From contig NZ_FORN01000014.1 in NCBI RefSeq assembly GCF_900114015.1, forward strand, positions 1 to 64,000: a stretch of DNA of 64,000 nt. Reading direction: 5' to 3'. Positions 61,823-64,000 of this stretch are shown piece after piece. How positions within the stretch are numbered: the stretch's first letter is position 1; the number at the start of each line of letters is the position of its first letter. The translations under genes and the position numbers were made by a program. The notes under the pieces were generated by a model. It saw only the letters and a list, made by a program, of their open reading frames with translations, ran no database searches and was not told where the DNA came from. The DNA comes from Caulobacter sp. UNC279MFTsu5.1 (GTDB lineage Bacteria > Pseudomonadota > Alphaproteobacteria > Caulobacterales > Caulobacteraceae).

Positions 61823-62046
61823 ACCGCGCCGGCCTCGCCAGCCTGGGCGCGCCGCAGGGCGAATACCCGGCAGGCCGAGGCCAGGGGCCGCTCGCCGCGT
61901 CCGGCGTCGATCCGCTGGATCAGGCCGGCGATGCTGGTCTTGTCGGCTCCGGCCGCCGCCTGCAGCACGGCCCAGAACTCGGGCTCCAGGGCCAGGGAGG
62001 TCGCGTGGCCGGCCAGGTTGATCGAACGCTTCTTCAAACTGCCCAT
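61819..62046 (-). CDS. Ribbon-helix-helix domain protein (RHH_4 type)
   Basis: This 75-residue protein starts MGSLKKRSINLAGHATSLALEPEFWAVLQ, the beta-strand and helix pair of the RHH_4 family, and goes on with AGADKTSIAGLIQRID and a basic tail. It could bind DNA as a dimer. ATG 62046 fits the family; ATG 62082, 12 codons upstream, is possible. No ParE/RelE toxin lies beside it. Its stop and that of the small membrane gene share a four-base CTAG. Confidence 0.7.
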   Translation of the reverse strand: MGSLKKRSINLAGHATSLALEPEFWAVLQAAAGADKTSIAGLIQRIDAGRGERPLASACRVFALRRAQAGEAGAV

Positions 62047-62180
62047 CTCGACCGTCCCATTCGCCGTTTGGCCCATCGCCATTTCGGCCGCCCGCAAGGC
62101 TCCCGGATCGGGGTCACCGAACCCCCTTGAATAAAAATGACGCCATGTCATCTTTATCGGGTTCAGCAGGAGCATGCCTC

Positions 62181-62963
62181 ATGATCGCCGCCACGCAAGT
62201 GCTGGATGGGCCAAAGGCTCGTCAACCGACGCAGCGGAAGCGCGGCGCGTTCAACCTGCAGCCTTTGCGGGCGTTCCGGGCCGTGCGGCGCCTGATCGCC
62301 GACAAGGAGGACACCGCCCAGGTGTTCGAGATCATGCGCGCCCTGTCGGGCAATGCAATTCCAAAGGGCTACAGCCGGCTGCTGAGCACGCCCGAGGGCG
62401 GCCGCATCGCCTATGAGCACGACGAGTTCGCCGAGCGGCTGTCGGATCCGGCCTGGCTGGCCCAGTTCGGCCCCGGTACGGTCGGCGCCGCCTATCGCGA
62501 CTTCGTCGGCCCGCGCGGCCTGTCCGCGGAGGGCCTGGCCGAGCAGAGCCGCAAGGTCGCCGAGGCCGACGTCGAGGCCGCCCATCCCCTGGCCTGGTAC
62601 GCGCGGCGTATGCGCGACGTGCACGACGTCTGGCACGTGCTGACCGGTTACGGCACGGATGCGTTGGGCGAGGTCTGCGTGGTGGCCTTCTCCTACGCCC
62701 AGACCCGCAGCCTGGGCTTCGCGGTGATCGCCCTGGCCGGCGCGCGCCAGCTCCAGAAGGCCAAGGTCGGCCAGCCCTACGGCAAGGCGGTGCGCGAGGC
62801 CTGGCGCAACGGCCGGGCGGCGGCCTGGCTGCCGGCCGTCGACTACCCGGCGCTGTTCGGCCTGCCGCTGGAGGAGGCGCGCCGGACCCTGAAAATCGCG
62901 CCCAACACCGTCTATCAGGCCATCCCGGCCCAGTATCGCGACCGCTTCGGCGAGGCCGCGTGA
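62181..62963 (+). CDS. Coq4-family protein (ubiquinone biosynthesis)
   Basis: This 260-residue helical protein has the Coq4 zinc motif HD-x2-H-x11-E complete: His148, Asp149, His152 (VHDVWHVLTGYG) and Glu164. In mitochondria COQ4 is needed for the ubiquinone-synthesis complex and recently was assigned a C1-decarboxylation/hydroxylation role. RSLGFAVIALAG and the C-terminal TVYQAIPAQYRDRFG fit bacterial relatives. ATG 62181 stands 8 bases after AGGAG. It overlaps the next gene by 4 bases (GTGA). Confidence 0.88.
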   Translation: MIAATQVLDGPKARQPTQRKRGAFNLQPLRAFRAVRRLIADKEDTAQVFEIMRALSGNAIPKGYSRLLSTPEGGRIAYEHDEFAERLSDPAWLAQFGPGTVGAAYRDFVGPRGLSAEGLAEQSRKVAEADVEAAHPLAWYARRMRDVHDVWHVLTGYGTDALGEVCVVAFSYAQTRSLGFAVIALAGARQLQKAKVGQPYGKAVREAWRNGRAAAWLPAVDYPALFGLPLEEARRTLKIAPNTVYQAIPAQYRDRFGEAA

Positions 62964-63352
62964 CCGAGGCCGCCAACCGCGCGGTCGTCGAGCGCTACGC
63001 CAGGGCGTGGGAGGCCGGCGACTTGGCGGCCCTGCGCGCCTGCTACCATCCCGACTTCACGCTGCACTATTTCGGCGACCATTCGCTGGCCGGCGACCAT
63101 GTCGGCCTGGCCGCCGCCCTGGCGGCCCTGGTCGAGGTCAGCCGCCGCACCCGCCGCCGGCTGGTCCGCATCATCGACGTCATGGCCGGACCGGAACGGG
63201 CGGCGGTGATCGCCCGCGAGGCCTTCGAGCGGGACGGCGTCGTCGCCGAGCTGGATCGCGTGCTGGTCTACCGGATCGCGGACGACCTGCTGGTCGAGTG
63301 CTGGGTCCATGACGGCGATCAGGCGCTGGTGGACAGCTTTCTGCGCGACTAG
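62960..63352 (+). CDS. SnoaL/NTF2-like protein
   Basis: This 130-residue cone-shaped fold (polyketide cyclase-like) has VERYARAWEAGDLAALRACYHPDFTLHYFGDHSLAGDHVG at residues 10-49 and AELDRVLVYRIADDLLVECWVHDGDQALVDSF near the C-terminus. GTG 62960 overlaps the Coq4 stop by 4 bases. It may assist the Coq4 step or be a separate small enzyme; the substrate is unknown. Confidence 0.8.
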   Translation: MTEAANRAVVERYARAWEAGDLAALRACYHPDFTLHYFGDHSLAGDHVGLAAALAALVEVSRRTRRRLVRIIDVMAGPERAAVIAREAFERDGVVAELDRVLVYRIADDLLVECWVHDGDQALVDSFLRD

Positions 63353-63390
63353 GCGGCGTTATGACCGCCCGCCGGGCTTGACCTTCTCCA

Positions 63391-63417
63391 GCGTTCGGTA
63401 GTTGAACTACATAACGC
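63391..63417. promoter_or_regulatory. 27-base palindrome upstream of modA (candidate molybdate-regulator site)
   Basis: Around a central G at 63404, the left half GCGTTCGGTAGTT mirrors the right half AACTACATAACGC in 11 of 13 positions (GCGTT..GTAGTT / AACTAC..AACGC). It ends 30 bases before modA. Molybdate uptake operons are commonly repressed by ModE at long palindromes with a TAAC/GTTA end, but the exact consensus is not matched. Confidence 0.55.
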
Positions 63418-63447
63418 GCCAGGCGTCCGCTTCCCGAGAGATTCCGC

Positions 63448-64000
63448 ATGCTCACCCGTCGCTTCAAGCTGGCCGGCCTGGCCGGGTTCGGGATCGCGCT
63501 GGGGCTGGCCGGGCCTCTGGCCGCGACACAGGCCCTGGCCGCCGACACCCAGGTCGCCGTCGCCGCCAACTTCACCGAGCCGGCGAAGGAGATCGCCGCC
63601 GCCTTCAAGGCCAAGACCGGCCATACGGCGACGCTGAGCTTCGGCGCGTCGGGCCAGTTCTACGCCCAGATGGCCCACGGGGCGCCGTACGAGGTGTTCC
63701 TGTCGGCTGACGCCGAGCGGCCAAAGAAGGCCGAGGCGGAGGGGCTGAGCGTTCCCGGCACGCGGTTCACCTACGCCGTCGGCCGCCTGGTGCTCTATTC
63801 GAGGACGCCCGGCCTGGTCGACGCCAAGGGCGCGGTGCTGACGTCGGGCAGGTTCGAGAAGCTGTCCATCGCCGACCCGGCCGCCGCGCCCTATGGCGAG
63901 GCGGCGGTCGAGACGATGCGCAGGCTGAAGGTCTACGACGCCCTGGCGCCCAGGATCATCAGGGGAGCATCGATCGCCCAGGCCTATCAATATGTGGCCA
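63448..64000 (+). CDS. modA: Molybdate ABC transporter substrate-binding protein (partial, 5' end)
   Basis: The first 184 residues are present; the window ends before the stop. A signal peptide (residues 1-32, AATQALAAD) leads into VAVAANFTEPAKEIAAAFKAKTG, FGASGQFYAQMAHGAPYEVFLSAD and TYAVGRLVLYSRTPGLV, the ModA fold with oxyanion contacts. It binds molybdate or tungstate in the periplasm and passes it to ModBC, expected downstream. The window also encodes a molybdenum hydroxylase at 6.4-9.1 kb. Confidence 0.93.
   Translation, partial: MLTRRFKLAGLAGFGIALGLAGPLAATQALAADTQVAVAANFTEPAKEIAAAFKAKTGHTATLSFGASGQFYAQMAHGAPYEVFLSADAERPKKAEAEGLSVPGTRFTYAVGRLVLYSRTPGLVDAKGAVLTSGRFEKLSIADPAAAPYGEAAVETMRRLKVYDALAPRIIRGASIAQAYQYVA

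Noticed and set aside
61819..62046. RHH protein as the antitoxin of a toxin-antitoxin pair
   Set aside because: The neighbours are a small membrane protein and Coq4; no ParE- or RelE-like toxin is present.

Overview
The window reads as chromosomal DNA of a Caulobacter species or a very close relative (Alphaproteobacteria, Caulobacterales). GC content is high, with almost no G/C-poor stretches. A recognisable podJ polarity gene, a fliL-fliM operon that faces flgF-flgG-flgA-flgH, an Entner-Doudoroff operon (zwf-pgl-edd-glk) with its own LacI-type regulator, CcrM (GANTC) and CtrA-like sites, and an alphaproteobacterial GTTC-N7-GTTC SOS box all agree with this. I found no rRNA, tRNA, CRISPR array, prophage or insertion sequence. 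Most of the window is ordinary, densely packed core genome.

Layout. 1-10.6 kb: flavin reductase, methylmalonate-semialdehyde dehydrogenase, D-Ala-D-Ala dipeptidase, an SOS-boxed endonuclease III homologue, a DUF47-Pit-Nudix phosphate operon under a PHO box, a two-subunit molybdenum hydroxylase (IorAB type) and an FAD oxidoreductase. 10.6-20.8 kb: sugar transporter, hemerythrin, CinA, small stress/membrane proteins, a dicarboxylate symporter, a sorbosone dehydrogenase-like lipoprotein, thioredoxin 2, and a GntR regulator divergent from mannonate dehydratase. 20.8-30.2 kb: flagellar genes in two divergent operons (flgFGAH to the left; fliL-fliM-pflI-motE-TPR protein to the right). 30.4-38.3 kb: zwf-pgl-edd-glk, the LacI-type regulator and pyruvate kinase. 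38.3-44.4 kb: Crp/Fnr regulator, a heteromeric acyl-CoA dehydrogenase pair with a DsbA-fold isomerase, and a short MprF-like protein. 44.4-47.6 kb: podJ. 47.8-62 kb: DNA-repair helicases (ligase-associated Lhr-like helicase with PdeM, DinG, UvrD) among small secreted, membrane and regulatory proteins. 62-64 kb: Coq4 homologue, SnoaL-like protein, and the start of modA, cut by the window end.

How the genes work together. Four copies of the palindrome TGACAACGTTGTCA (one with a single centre change) lie in front of the sugar transporter, zwf, the LacI-type regulator and pyk. They tie uptake, the Entner-Doudoroff pathway and pyruvate kinase into one local regulon. Mannonate dehydratase would feed the same lower pathway through 2-keto-3-deoxygluconate. 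The phosphate operon, the SOS-type sites and a long palindrome before modA give three more sequence-supported regulatory links.

The items most worth a second look are the complete local carbon regulon, an inverted-repeat element inserted in frame inside the Lhr-like helicase, the phosphate operon that carries a diphosphoinositol-type Nudix hydrolase, the large periplasmic TPR protein of the flagellar operon, and the twin GntR operator next to a possible gene remnant. I saw no clearly new multi-gene system comparable to a new defence or mobile system.
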